A stretch of 64,000 bases of DNA, from NCBI GenBank assembly GCA_024405635.1, contig JAKSOL010000013.1, forward strand, positions 1 through 64,000. The letters are read 5' to 3'. The DNA comes from Salinivirgaceae bacterium. GTDB taxonomy: Bacteria > Bacteroidota > Bacteroidia > Bacteroidales > SZUA-534. This document shows, piece by piece, positions 51,642 to 61,440 of this stretch. The notes beneath the pieces were generated by a model that worked only from the letters and a program-made list of their open reading frames with translations, did not search any database and was not told where the DNA came from. Numbering within the stretch: position 1 is the stretch's first letter; the number at the start of each line of letters is the position of its first letter. Made by a program: the position numbers and the translations under genes.

Positions 51642-52411
51642 TTCAATTCATTTATTTCAAAAACAGGCCCTTGCGAGCATACACATTTATGGCCCTCTTT
51701 GGTTTCGGTTACGCAACATAGGCAAACGCCAATGCCGCAAGCCATTTTATTTTCAAGCGAAACCTCGCAACGCACACCAGCAGCTTTTGCTTTTGCTGCC
51801 ACAGCCTTCATCATTGGCATTGGACCACAAACCAACAAACTGCTGTAATTGGCTATGTTGCTTTCAATTGCACTATGGTTAGTAACAAAGCCTTTGGTTC
51901 CAACTGATCCGTCTTCGGTTGTTATGTTCACTTTTGCAATTTTTTCAAACTCGGCTAAGCGTAACAAACCCGATTTGTTTCGGGCTCCAAAAAGGAACTC
52001 GGGTTGGGCTCCCATTTCAACCAAACGTTTGCCCAAATAAAGCATTGGTGCCACACCAACGCCTCCGCCAACTAACAACGGACGATTACCTGCCTTATCA
52101 AGCGAGAATCCGTTTCCAAGCGGATAAACAAGGTTTAATTTGTCGCCAATTGTAAGCAAACTCAACAATTTAGTGCCATTACCCACTACTCTGATAAGTA
52201 GCTGAAGAGTTTGATTGTCGCGGTTTACATCGTGAATTGAGATTGGACGACGCAAGAATGATGTAGCCGAATCGGGAAGCTTAACCTCCACAAACTGACC
52301 AGCATTTATTTCTGGCAGTTGCTCGGGATGCTTAAGGGTGAGTAACACATACTCACAATCAATCATCTCGGCGGCTACAACAGTAAAATCTGTTGTAAAT
52401 CGTTTTAACAT
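51635..52411 (-). CDS. pyrK: Dihydroorotate dehydrogenase electron transfer subunit
   Basis: FAD and 2Fe-2S protein that oxidises PyrD and reduces NAD. The 258-residue sequence has the flavin motif RRPISIH (54-60), NAD-binding [12 protein letters not shown] (112-123), and iron-sulfur ligands C225, C230, C233 and C245 in the CGIGVCLCC...CVC region. It is upstream of pyrD with overlap. It starts 24 nt after the TPR pseudo-kinase stop with no terminator between, so signalling and pyrimidine genes may share a transcript. Confidence 0.94.
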   Translation of the reverse strand: MLKRFTTDFTVVAAEMIDCEYVLLTLKHPEQLPEINAGQFVEVKLPDSATSFLRRPISIHDVNRDNQTLQLLIRVVGNGTKLLSLLTIGDKLNLVYPLGNGFSLDKAGNRPLLVGGGVGVAPMLYLGKRLVEMGAQPEFLFGARNKSGLLRLAEFEKIAKVNITTEDGSVGTKGFVTNHSAIESNIANYSSLLVCGPMPMMKAVAAKAKAAGVRCEVSLENKMACGIGVCLCCVTETKEGHKCVCSQGPVFEINELKW

Positions 52412-52435
52412 ATCGTGTTGATTTTTAATATTTTA

Positions 52436-55210
52436 TTATTTCCCTTTTTTAAGAACCAAATACTGAGTTGCATGATTAAGTCCAACCGACTGAATTTCAA
52501 TGCGCCCCCCTACTTGCGATGCAAAATACTGGCAAAAACGCAAACGGAGTGCGCTTCTTGATTTTTCGTCGTTACCTATTTCAATTGTTTCCCAGCCAGA
52601 ATACGACAACGCAGGAGGACAAGCGCCATTTACGCTTATAACTATTTGTGTATCGAGAGCCTTTGCCGATACCACAATTCTATCGCCAGTTTTTGAACAT
52701 GCTATTGCGTTGGCAATAAAATTATCAACTACCAATGCAACAATTTCATTATCGGCACAATAAGTAACAGCTTCAGGTTCGCATTCAAATTCAAACTTAT
52801 TATCATTAACATGTTGAATTTCTGACAGCAAAGCCATTTGCAAAGTCTCATTACTTATTATCTCATTTTGCATTTGTGGTTTTGTTTCGCCATTCAGATA
52901 AGCAATGGCTAGTTTAACGTTTCGCAATATTAGCATTGCGTTAAACTTAAGTTGCTGAACATCGCGTTGAAGGTTTGCATGATCCGATTCAGAAAAATCG
53001 ACATCGCCACCGCTGTACACTTTTAAATGGTTTACAATTGAATTAACAATCGTTCTCGCATCATTAATTGTACTGATAATTGACCTATACAGCTGTTTGT
53101 CGGAGTGTTTACGTTTAAGCAATCGGACCGCCAAAATAGTTGACAAAACTAGTAGTAGCAATAGCACAACAAAAAGCAGTTGCAAGTTTGCGCGTTGAAC
53201 ATCTATTATATTTACAGCCTTTTGCGAAGTTTGTTGCAACGATTTTATGGTGTGTTGCAAAATGCTAACGTCATAATCGGCTTGATACTTTGTTGTGTGT
53301 TGGCGCGTATGATCTTCAAATATCGAATCTTTAAGTTGCGTACACAATTTCATGTATTTCAAAGCATTAGCATTGTCGCCCACCAATTCGTAGGCTTTTG
53401 ACAATTCAAGAACGGTTTTTTGCTTAAAGTCGGTATTGTTCAACTCTTTGGCTAGTCCGTATGATTTTTGCAAATAGCCAATTGCCCGAGTTCCTTTTCC
53501 AATGTTGTTGCAAAGTTTGCCAAGTAACCATAACGAATTGATGCAACCCAATCTATCTTTTTCTTTTTCGAACAAACTGAGCGAGGCTTGATATTGCTGT
53601 TCTGCAAAATCGGCTTGTTTTTTACTTACAAACATGTCGCCCAAATGATTATACGCATAAGCCACATATCGCTGGTTTCCAATGCTTTTGTATGTTGCAA
53701 GTGCCTCTCGCAGAAATGATTCTGATTTTTCAAAATCGCCAATATCTTTATAAATACGACCAAGGTTAACAAGAGAATTGGCAACCGAAGGCAAGTCATT
53801 AGTTTCTTGTCGCAAACGCAATGCCTCCATGTGACTGTTCAACGCTTGCGTGATACTATCAGCCAAAATGTAAGTATTACCTAAGTGATTGTATGTTACA
53901 GCTTTTTGCACTTTGTCGTTCAAGCGATCGTATAGTACCATTGCCTGTTTATGAAACAAAAATGCATTTGTCAAGTCGTTCATCTCGCGGCAAATCATTC
54001 CTATATTATTCAGGGTTGATGCAATATGTAACGTATCGTTTGCATTTTGGTAACTTGTTAACGCGTAGTAATAGCTGTTTAATGCTGGCGAATACATGGT
54101 CATTTTCCAGTATGCCGAACCAATGTTTGCATACGATAAGGCCAAATCGGCGCCTTCAATTTCAGATCTGAGTTGCAACGCCATATTATAATAGTGCAAA
54201 ACAGAATCGTACTGATCGCTTATTTTAAACGTATTACCAATATTGTCGTACAAGTTGGCTAGTTTAACATAGTCCGAATCGGCTTTATATATGTCGGCAA
54301 CAATGCGGTAGCACATCAAAGCACTGTCGTACACATTTTTTCGCCAATAAATGGCACCAAGGTGGTTGTACACTTCGGCTCTTGAACCTGATCCTTGATA
54401 TTTATTTACAACCGACAAGGCTTTTTTATAATAAGCAGCGGCTTGTGTATAATCGCCCATGTTGCGGTATGCTAGTCCAACATTAACTAACGAGTTTACA
54501 ACTTCGCGAACTGTGCCGCAACTTTTTCGCAGTTCAAGTGCTTTTCGATAATTATCAAGCGCTTTTGAATATTGGCCCATATTCCAGCAATAACTACCTA
54601 ATGCATTATAGGTTGTAGCCTTCTGCGCATAATCGTTGTGCTTGGTATCGTACTCAACAGCTCGCAAAATAGAGCCTTGCCACTTATCGTTAATTCCTGC
54701 CGAACGATAAATTGAAGCCAAGGTATTGGCAGCCTGCGACGCCACAATGTATTGCTGGTGTGCATCGGCATATTTTATTGCTTCATCAAATAAATCGGCT
54801 GCATTTTTTTCTTCTTTTGCTTTGGATATCAGCGCTTTACAATAATTATGTATTGCCAAGTATTCACTATTGCCTGAGCGTCGCGCCAAGTAGTTAACTC
54901 TTGAATTTAGTGTTTCAGCTTGTTTAATATTGCGAGCCTCGCAGGCTATCGCAATTTTTTCTTTAAGCACTTGAACTTCAACATCTTTGTTTTCGTTTTG
55001 CTCAGCCCAATCGCTTAATTCATCTAACATTGATTGCGCATACTCGCTATTTGAAACTAAAAGATGTTTTACAAGTTTAAGTTTTGTAAACATCAGTTGT
55101 TCTCCGTTTTGCAACATTGCAACCTCGCGCAAGCTGTCGGCCACTGGTTGTGCAACCAACTGTGTTGCAATAACTTGAGCTGTAATTATTAATAACAGTA
55201 TTCTTTTCAT
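52436..55210 (-). CDS. TPR membrane protein with degenerate histidine-kinase domain
   Basis: 924-residue protein: signal peptide (1-20), more than ten TPR units (about 90-650), a transmembrane helix (about 680-705) and a cytosolic kinase-like part. The dimerisation region has no proper H box. The HATPase-like segment keeps the N-box asparagines (VVDNFIANAIACS) but G1 reads VNGACPP and the G2 region KSRSALRLRFCQ, so the glycines that bind ATP are lost; VGGRIEIQS closes the fold. Probably a non-catalytic scaffold or a receptor that signals through partners. It begins 3 nt after the phosphatase 2 gene and is followed by pyrK. Confidence 0.8.
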   Translation of the reverse strand: MKRILLLIITAQVIATQLVAQPVADSLREVAMLQNGEQLMFTKLKLVKHLLVSNSEYAQSMLDELSDWAEQNENKDVEVQVLKEKIAIACEARNIKQAETLNSRVNYLARRSGNSEYLAIHNYCKALISKAKEEKNAADLFDEAIKYADAHQQYIVASQAANTLASIYRSAGINDKWQGSILRAVEYDTKHNDYAQKATTYNALGSYCWNMGQYSKALDNYRKALELRKSCGTVREVVNSLVNVGLAYRNMGDYTQAAAYYKKALSVVNKYQGSGSRAEVYNHLGAIYWRKNVYDSALMCYRIVADIYKADSDYVKLANLYDNIGNTFKISDQYDSVLHYYNMALQLRSEIEGADLALSYANIGSAYWKMTMYSPALNSYYYALTSYQNANDTLHIASTLNNIGMICREMNDLTNAFLFHKQAMVLYDRLNDKVQKAVTYNHLGNTYILADSITQALNSHMEALRLRQETNDLPSVANSLVNLGRIYKDIGDFEKSESFLREALATYKSIGNQRYVAYAYNHLGDMFVSKKQADFAEQQYQASLSLFEKEKDRLGCINSLWLLGKLCNNIGKGTRAIGYLQKSYGLAKELNNTDFKQKTVLELSKAYELVGDNANALKYMKLCTQLKDSIFEDHTRQHTTKYQADYDVSILQHTIKSLQQTSQKAVNIIDVQRANLQLLFVVLLLLLVLSTILAVRLLKRKHSDKQLYRSIISTINDARTIVNSIVNHLKVYSGGDVDFSESDHANLQRDVQQLKFNAMLILRNVKLAIAYLNGETKPQMQNEIISNETLQMALLSEIQHVNDNKFEFECEPEAVTYCADNEIVALVVDNFIANAIACSKTGDRIVVSAKALDTQIVISVNGACPPALSYSGWETIEIGNDEKSRSALRLRFCQYFASQVGGRIEIQSVGLNHATQYLVLKKGK

Positions 55211-55213
55211 ACG

Positions 55214-57733
55214 CTAATCTATTTTAATGCCAATTACCAACACATCGTCGAGTTGGCGAAAATTGCCTTTCCACTCGTCAAAGTATTGGTTTAGTTTTGT
55301 TTTTTGCTCATCCATAGATAGTTGGCTCGATTCTACCAACAAATTTTTAAAGTTTTTGGTTAGTAGTTTTCTACCGTTTTTGCCGCCAAACTGGTCAGCA
55401 TATCCATCAGAGAATATGTATAGTTTATCGCCTTGCATAAGGTCAAACTCGTTGTTTGTAAACGGTTCTTCTTCGGTTAAGTGAATGCCTATCGGCATTC
55501 TATCGGGCTCTATTTCAATCAATTCACCATTTCGAACTATAAAAACCGGATTATTAGCACCGGCAAATTGCAATTTATAGTTCTGTTGATCAATCATGCA
55601 AAGGGCGCAATCCATTCCGTCGTTTGCACCACTTGTGCGCGATTGCTGATGCAGTAAGGTTTTTACCATTCCGCGCATCTGCTCAAGAATATGCGCAGCA
55701 TTGTTTATTTGGCCTTTTGATGCAATTTGATTTAGCAAAGTGAGCCCCAACATACTCATAAATGCCCCTGGCACACCATGTCCGGTGCAATCAACTGCTG
55801 CTATTACTGTATATTGACCACAATTGGCAGCCCAATAAAAGTCGCCACTAACTATATCGCGTGGCCTGAACAAAATAAACTTATTGGGTATCAGGGCGTT
55901 AACCATATTAATAGGTGGCAACATTGCATTTTGAATGCGACTTGCGTACTCAATACTATCGGTAATTTTCTCCTTTTGCATTGCAATTTGGTCGCGTTGC
56001 TGAGTTACAAAATCGCGTTGGCGCTCAATCTCCTCGTTTTGTTGCAAAATTTGTTTGTTCTTAATGTCGAGTAACTCATTGGCTTTGCGCACTTTTTTGT
56101 TTTGGTTGGCTATCAGCACTGCAAAAACCGAAACCACCAACAACACTACTACCGAAAACATAATCAGAATAAACTGCCTGCGGTTTTTCTCCTCTTGTTG
56201 CAAAATCTGTATATCCTTTATTTTCAGTGCTTTTTCTTTCTTTTCGGTTTCGTAACTTATTTGCATATCGGCAATACGCTTCACACTTTCAAGGCTCAAA
56301 ATACTGTCTTTCAGAGCAGTATAGCTTTCCAAATTCTCGTATGCTTTTTTAAAGTCGTTACCAACTGCATAAGTTTGCGCCATTGCTAAACGCACATCTT
56401 TTTCCAACTCGCTATTTTTTAAGCGCTGAGCACGATTCAAAGCATCGTTTAAAATTGGCAAAGCATGCTGATGCTTTTTTTGTTTAACTAACAACTGTCC
56501 CAAATCAAGTTCAGTGTAAGCAACGCCCACATGGTCGGATATTGCTCGACGTTGGTCAAGTGCTAACTTAAAATTATGCTCAGCTTCGGTGTGATTATTA
56601 AACTTTAGATAAAGGTTTGCAATGTTGTTAAGAATACCTGCCGCGCTTTTCTTGTCGCCAAGTTGGTTATAAATTTCAAGTGCGGCTTGATATTGTGCCA
56701 ACGACGAGTCGCGTTCGTTTAAGTTCTTGAAAACCAATGCTATATTGTTGTGAGCCCGGGCAATATATCGTTTATCGCCTACAGTAATGCGCATTTGCAA
56801 AACACGTTTATAAACATCTAATGCCGATTTGTAATTGCCTGATTGCCAATAAACTCCGCCAATAAGATTTAGCGCCTCGCTTTGACGGAATGTGTCGTGC
56901 GTTTCTTCGTATTGCTCAAGCGACTTGTTGTAATATTCAAGGGCCTTATCAAAGTTGCCCAAATCTTTGTAAATCAAGCCGATATTGTTCATTGTGCTAG
57001 CAATCACGTTGTTATCGCCAAGTTGTTCGCGAATGTCGAGTGCCAGCAAATAGTTTTGCAACGATTCTTTGTATCGTTTGTCTTGCCAATAAATGCCTCC
57101 CAAATTGTTGTACGCATCAGCAAGACTTTTCTGATTGTTTATTTTTTGAAGAATTGCAATGGTCCGATTGATGTAAACCAATGCCGAATCGGTATTGTTA
57201 AAATTCTTGTAAGCCGTTGCTATATTATTGAGCGACTGTGCAATAGAAGTTGAATCGGCCAAACGAACACGAATATCAAGCGCCTCGCGATAACGCATCA
57301 AAGCAGAATCGAAAAGATTCTGTAACAAAAACATACTGCCGATATGATTTACCGTTGATGCGTAATCTTTTTGGTAATTAACTATGCGCCAATTGGTTAA
57401 CGACTTTTTGTAGTAATACAAAGCAGAATCGTATTTGCCTACGGCTTGGTTCACTAACCCCAGATTATCAAATACTTTTGCCGATATTTCAGGACTACCT
57501 TGCTCTTCGCAAATTACCAATGCTTGTTTGTAATAAAACGTAGCCGAATCGTACTTGTTTGCCCTCCAATATGTTGAACCTAAGGCATTTAGAATAGTTA
57601 TCTTATCTTTTGCGTCAGAAACGTTTAGGAGTTTTGCTTGCAACTGTGCCACATCGCTTGCACACAACGCACTATAACTCAACAACATAACAGCCGACAT
57701 TATGGCCGTTTTTAGAATCAATTTGGTTTGCAT
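55214..57733 (-). CDS. TPR-containing PP2C/SpoIIE phosphatase 2 (SiaA-like)
   Basis: 839-residue membrane phosphatase: signal peptide (1-25, ending ALCASD), about ten TPRs (about 30-440), a transmembrane helix (about 520-545), a coiled coil (about 550-600) and a PP2C_SIG domain (about 610-839). VSGDFYW, AVDCTGHGVPGAFM, DCALCMID, FSDGYADQF and FRQLDDVLVIG preserve the metal ligands. It is a close architectural paralogue of phosphatase 1 at 42.4 kb. Next gene, 3 nt away, is the TPR pseudo-kinase; together they look like a sensory pair. ATG 57733 was preferred to 57769, which adds a charged 12-residue prefix to the signal peptide. Confidence 0.88.
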   Translation of the reverse strand: MQTKLILKTAIMSAVMLLSYSALCASDVAQLQAKLLNVSDAKDKITILNALGSTYWRANKYDSATFYYKQALVICEEQGSPEISAKVFDNLGLVNQAVGKYDSALYYYKKSLTNWRIVNYQKDYASTVNHIGSMFLLQNLFDSALMRYREALDIRVRLADSTSIAQSLNNIATAYKNFNNTDSALVYINRTIAILQKINNQKSLADAYNNLGGIYWQDKRYKESLQNYLLALDIREQLGDNNVIASTMNNIGLIYKDLGNFDKALEYYNKSLEQYEETHDTFRQSEALNLIGGVYWQSGNYKSALDVYKRVLQMRITVGDKRYIARAHNNIALVFKNLNERDSSLAQYQAALEIYNQLGDKKSAAGILNNIANLYLKFNNHTEAEHNFKLALDQRRAISDHVGVAYTELDLGQLLVKQKKHQHALPILNDALNRAQRLKNSELEKDVRLAMAQTYAVGNDFKKAYENLESYTALKDSILSLESVKRIADMQISYETEKKEKALKIKDIQILQQEEKNRRQFILIMFSVVVLLVVSVFAVLIANQNKKVRKANELLDIKNKQILQQNEEIERQRDFVTQQRDQIAMQKEKITDSIEYASRIQNAMLPPINMVNALIPNKFILFRPRDIVSGDFYWAANCGQYTVIAAVDCTGHGVPGAFMSMLGLTLLNQIASKGQINNAAHILEQMRGMVKTLLHQQSRTSGANDGMDCALCMIDQQNYKLQFAGANNPVFIVRNGELIEIEPDRMPIGIHLTEEEPFTNNEFDLMQGDKLYIFSDGYADQFGGKNGRKLLTKNFKNLLVESSQLSMDEQKTKLNQYFDEWKGNFRQLDDVLVIGIKID

Positions 57734-58082
57734 CAATGTTCGTTTTTCAAGCCGATTTGTTTTCGGCATTTTTTACCAATAATGCGCTAATTTAGAGCAT
57801 TTAAACGGTTTTTTGCCGAACTAAATACCGCTCAAACCATGCAGTTATCAACCATATAAAAAACTGAATATTTGGTTGTTACAGAGATTTATCAATAAAG
57901 CAAAAAGATTGTATCAATTGCCACAACTTAATTTTTGTATCAATAAATTCTCAAAACATTTGATGCAGTTTCTGTACAAAAGCTTCAGTAAACCAAACAA
58001 GGTTCACAAACACAGATATAGCTCTGATTAACAAGCAAATACAGGGTTAAATAATAAAACATTAACCATCATAATTAATAAT
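57734..58082. other. Intergenic region between phosphatase 2 and mltG
   Basis: About 350 AT-rich bases with no supported gene. A weak minus-strand -7-like sequence (TAAATTAGCGC, about 57784-57796) may serve the phosphatase gene. No hairpin, repeat or RNA gene was recognised. Confidence 0.4.
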
Positions 58083-58090
58083 TACTTTTG
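58083..58090 (+). promoter_or_regulatory. -7 box of mltG
   Basis: TACTTTTG followed by CCGC, 18 nt before the ATG at 58108. Confidence 0.5.
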
Positions 58091-58107
58091 CCGCACTTAA
58101 AATTGGA

Positions 58108-59214
58108 ATGACAGTGGCAACCAAAGGAAAAACAAAGCCAAAAGGCACAAAGAAACACTCTGGCAAAAAAGGTCGAAAGAGCACAATTAAAGTAGTTGTT
58201 TTAATTGCGCTTGTTGCATTAGTTGCAGGTTCTGCATGGCTATACAAAAGATACACCGACTTTAACGGTGCAAATATTAACCTACAAGGACGCCAAACCG
58301 CTTACATTCACATTCCCAAAAATGCAAAGTTCAACGATGTTGTTAAACTGCTGACTGACAGCGCTTTTGTTACCAATATAGAATCGTTTAAATGGGTTGC
58401 CGATTTAAAAAAATACCCAACTAAAGTAAAACCAGGACGGTATAAAATTCGCAACGGCATGAGCAACAATCAGTTGATAGATATTTTACGTAGCGGAAAA
58501 CAAGAAACAATACGCATCACCATTAACAAATTCAGGTCGCTTAAATCATTAGCTGATTTGGTAGGTTCAAAAATAGAAGCCAAGCCTAACGAAATATACA
58601 AACTACTGATTGACAACAACTTTCTTCAACAATATGGGTTAAATAAAGAAACTGCATACGCTCTTTTCATTCCAGACACATATTACTTTGAATGGGGAAC
58701 GTCGGCCGAAGAGTTTTTGGCGCGAATGAACACCGAACGCAATAAATTTTGGAACGAGCAACGTACAAGCAAAGCTCAAAATGCACAAATGAGTCCTGTT
58801 GAAGTTTATATTTTGGCATCGATTGTTGAAGAAGAAACAAACAAAGACAGCGAAAAGCCCGATGTTGCTGGTGTTTACGTAAACCGACTTCACCGCGGAA
58901 TGCCACTTCAAGCCGACCCAACTGTTAAATTTGCACTCAACAACTTTGAGATAAAACGAATACTAAACAAGCATTTGCAAACCAACAGCCCATACAACAC
59001 TTACAAAAATAAAGGTCTGCCACCCGGACCAATATGCACACCGTCGAAAACTACAATTGACGCCGTACTTAACTACAACAAACACAAGTACTTATACTTT
59101 TGTGCAAAAGACGATTTTTCGGGATATCATACGTTTGCAAACACGCTGATTGAGCATAACAAGAATGCCGAAAAATACCGCAAAGCATTGAACAAAAGGA
59201 AAATATACAAATAG
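58108..59214 (+). CDS. mltG: Endolytic transglycosylase MltG
   Basis: Inner-membrane murein transglycosylase that cuts nascent glycan strands and sets their length. The 368-residue protein has a Lys-rich cytosolic start, one transmembrane helix (about 30-48), a LysM-like region, and the YceG/MltG catalytic core with ASIVEEET (catalytic glutamate E241), YVNRLHRGMPLQ.DPT and the PPGPICTPS loop near residue 305. Monocistronic. Confidence 0.94.
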   Translation: MTVATKGKTKPKGTKKHSGKKGRKSTIKVVVLIALVALVAGSAWLYKRYTDFNGANINLQGRQTAYIHIPKNAKFNDVVKLLTDSAFVTNIESFKWVADLKKYPTKVKPGRYKIRNGMSNNQLIDILRSGKQETIRITINKFRSLKSLADLVGSKIEAKPNEIYKLLIDNNFLQQYGLNKETAYALFIPDTYYFEWGTSAEEFLARMNTERNKFWNEQRTSKAQNAQMSPVEVYILASIVEEETNKDSEKPDVAGVYVNRLHRGMPLQADPTVKFALNNFEIKRILNKHLQTNSPYNTYKNKGLPPGPICTPSKTTIDAVLNYNKHKYLYFCAKDDFSGYHTFANTLIEHNKNAEKYRKALNKRKIYK

Positions 59215-59432
59215 CGGTTTTCATTTACGGCCAACACAAACAGCATTTTTTGCATAAAAATTCACACTTCGGCAAATTCGGCACTCATACGTTTTTAATC
59301 CGATTGTGACTTGAAAAAGCACATCAAAACAATAGTTTCAAAAGCAATCATCACTTATAATCCTTACAAATAAAGGATTTCAGGCTTTTTTCAAAATAAG
59401 AAAAAGGCAAGTTAACGTATTGAATAAAACCC
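59215..59432. other. Intergenic region upstream of the arginine operon
   Basis: About 220 bases without a gene. No terminator was found after mltG and no recognisable ArgR operator pair could be assigned, though the region just before 59433 would be where a regulator acts. Confidence 0.35.
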
Positions 59433-59440
59433 TAAATTTG
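59433..59440 (+). promoter_or_regulatory. -7 box of the arginine operon
   Basis: TAAATTTG followed by CGGC, 73 nt before the GNAT gene ATG. It is the only consensus box seen ahead of the cluster. Confidence 0.5.
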
Positions 59441-59513
59441 CGGCTCAAAAATGTAAAACCAAAAAAGGAATAAATATTCAATATATACTAACATTTAGAA
59501 TATAGATAAAGAA

Positions 59514-60194
59514 ATGAGTGAATTTAACATTGTTGTGGCTTCAGAAGAGCACATTAAGTATGTTGACGAGATTTTGGAAACAATTGCAGCAGCTGCCAAA
59601 GTACGCGGCACAGGCATAGCAAAACGCAATCCCGAATACGTAAAACAAAAAATGGCCGAAGGCAAAGCAGTTATAGCTCTTCATGGTGAAGAACAAGAAT
59701 TTGCTGGTTTTAGTTACATTGAAACATGGGATAACAAGCAATATGTTACCACTTCGGGCTTAATTGTGAAAGATAAATTTCGTGGAATGGGACTATCGCG
59801 ACTTATTAAGCACATGACATTTTCACTTGCTCGCCGACGTTGGCCTGAGGCTAAAATATTCAGCCTAACGAGTGGTGCTGCGGTAATGAAACTTAACACT
59901 CAACACGGTTACAAGCCTGTTACATTTGCTCAACTTACCAACGATGAGGCTTTTTGGCATGGTTGCGAGGGCTGCATCAACTTCGACGTTTTGCAACGCA
60001 CTGGCCGCCGTTACTGCATCTGCACTGGCATGCTTTTCGACCCAAAAGACGACGACTGCGTAGCTATTGCACAAAAAGAACTTGACTTAGACCCAAAATG
60101 CAAAGCAACAATGGATCAAATGTTTGGCAAATTGCCTAACGACAAAGCAGGAAAAAACATCATCACTAAATTGAAATCAATAATTAAAAAATAA
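59514..60194 (+). CDS. GNAT acyltransferase heading the arginine operon (candidate N-acylglutamate synthase)
   Basis: 226-residue GNAT protein. The acyl-CoA-binding loop is V85-x4-R90-G-M-G-L (KDKFRGMGLS). Unusual extra: a cysteine group in HGCEGCINF and RYCICTGM that could bind metal. Position at the head of an arginine operon makes it the likely first enzyme, N-acylglutamate synthase. Bacteroides is known to make arginine through N-succinylated intermediates (succinylornithine carbamoyltransferase), so it could use succinyl-CoA; that is inference. argG starts 5 nt after its stop. Confidence 0.75.
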   Translation: MSEFNIVVASEEHIKYVDEILETIAAAAKVRGTGIAKRNPEYVKQKMAEGKAVIALHGEEQEFAGFSYIETWDNKQYVTTSGLIVKDKFRGMGLSRLIKHMTFSLARRRWPEAKIFSLTSGAAVMKLNTQHGYKPVTFAQLTNDEAFWHGCEGCINFDVLQRTGRRYCICTGMLFDPKDDDCVAIAQKELDLDPKCKATMDQMFGKLPNDKAGKNIITKLKSIIKK

Positions 60195-60199
60195 AGAAT

Positions 60200-61405
60200 A
60201 TGGAACAGAAAAAGAAAGTAGTAGTTGCATTCAGCGGTGGTCTTGACACATCGTACACTGTAATGTATCTTGCAAAAGAAAAAGGTTATGAGGTTTACGC
60301 AGCTTGCGCCAACACTGGCGGTTTTAGCGCTGAACAACTAAAAACTAACGAAGAGAATGCTTACAAACTTGGCGCTACCAAATATGTTACTCTAGACGTT
60401 ACAAAAGAATACTACGAAAAGAGTTTGAAATATATGGTTTACGGAAACGTATTGCGTAACAACTGCTACCCTATTTCGGTTAGTTCAGAGCGCATTTTCC
60501 AAGCCATTGCCATTGCTCGTTATGCTAAAGAAATTGGCGCTAGTGCCATTGCTCACGGATCAACTGGCGCAGGCAACGACCAAATTCGATTCGACATGAC
60601 TTTCCTTGTTATGGCTCCTGGTGTTGAAATTATCACCCTTACCCGCGACAGCAACCTTAGCCGCCAAGAGGAGGTTGATTACTTGAACAAAAACGGTTTC
60701 TTTGCCGACTTTACAAAACTTAAATACTCGTACAACGTTGGTATTTGGGGAACTTCAATCTGCGGTGGCGAGATTCTTGACTCAAAACAAGGCTTGCCAG
60801 AATCGGCTTACTTAAAACACCCAGTTAAAGAAGGGCCAGAGTTGCTTAAACTTGGTTTCGAAAAAGGTGAACTTTCGTCGGTTAACGGCAAAAAATACGA
60901 CGACAAAATTGCTGCTATTCAAGCTGTTGAAGAAATTGGCGCAGCATACGGCATAGGTCGCGATTGCCACGTTGGCGACACCATTATTGGCATTAAGGGC
61001 CGCGTTGGTTTTGAGGCTGCTGCTCCTATGCTTATCATTGGTGCTCACCGTTTCCTTGAAAAATACACCTTGTCGAAATGGCAACAATATTGGAAAGACC
61101 AAGTTTCAAACTGGTATGGAATGTTCCTTCACGAGAGCCAATATCTTGAGCCTGTTATGCCCGATATTGAAGCTATGCTTGCAAGCAGCCAACGCAACGT
61201 AACTGGCGAAGTTACTCTTGAACTTCGTCCTCTTGGTTTCCAAACCGTGGGCGTTGACTCTCCAAACGACCTTGTAAAGAACAAACTTGGCGAATATGGC
61301 GAGACAGCAAAAGCTTGGACTTCAGACGACGCAAAGGGCTTTATAAAAGTTACCTCAACCGCATTGCGCGCTTACTATTTGGCGCACCCAGACGAAAGAA
61401 AATAG
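60200..61405 (+). CDS. argG: Argininosuccinate synthase
   Basis: Joins citrulline and aspartate with ATP, the penultimate arginine step. 401 residues with the N-type ATP P-loop AFSGGLDTS (10-18), AHGSTGAGNDQIRFD for citrulline/aspartate binding and GIWGTSICGGE. An abundant-protein-like sequence. It lies 5 nt behind the GNAT gene and 35 nt before the PspC-domain gene. Confidence 0.97.
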   Translation: MEQKKKVVVAFSGGLDTSYTVMYLAKEKGYEVYAACANTGGFSAEQLKTNEENAYKLGATKYVTLDVTKEYYEKSLKYMVYGNVLRNNCYPISVSSERIFQAIAIARYAKEIGASAIAHGSTGAGNDQIRFDMTFLVMAPGVEIITLTRDSNLSRQEEVDYLNKNGFFADFTKLKYSYNVGIWGTSICGGEILDSKQGLPESAYLKHPVKEGPELLKLGFEKGELSSVNGKKYDDKIAAIQAVEEIGAAYGIGRDCHVGDTIIGIKGRVGFEAAAPMLIIGAHRFLEKYTLSKWQQYWKDQVSNWYGMFLHESQYLEPVMPDIEAMLASSQRNVTGEVTLELRPLGFQTVGVDSPNDLVKNKLGEYGETAKAWTSDDAKGFIKVTSTALRAYYLAHPDERK

Positions 61406-61440
61406 AAAAAGTTGTAAGTTTTTTTAGACAATACAAAACT

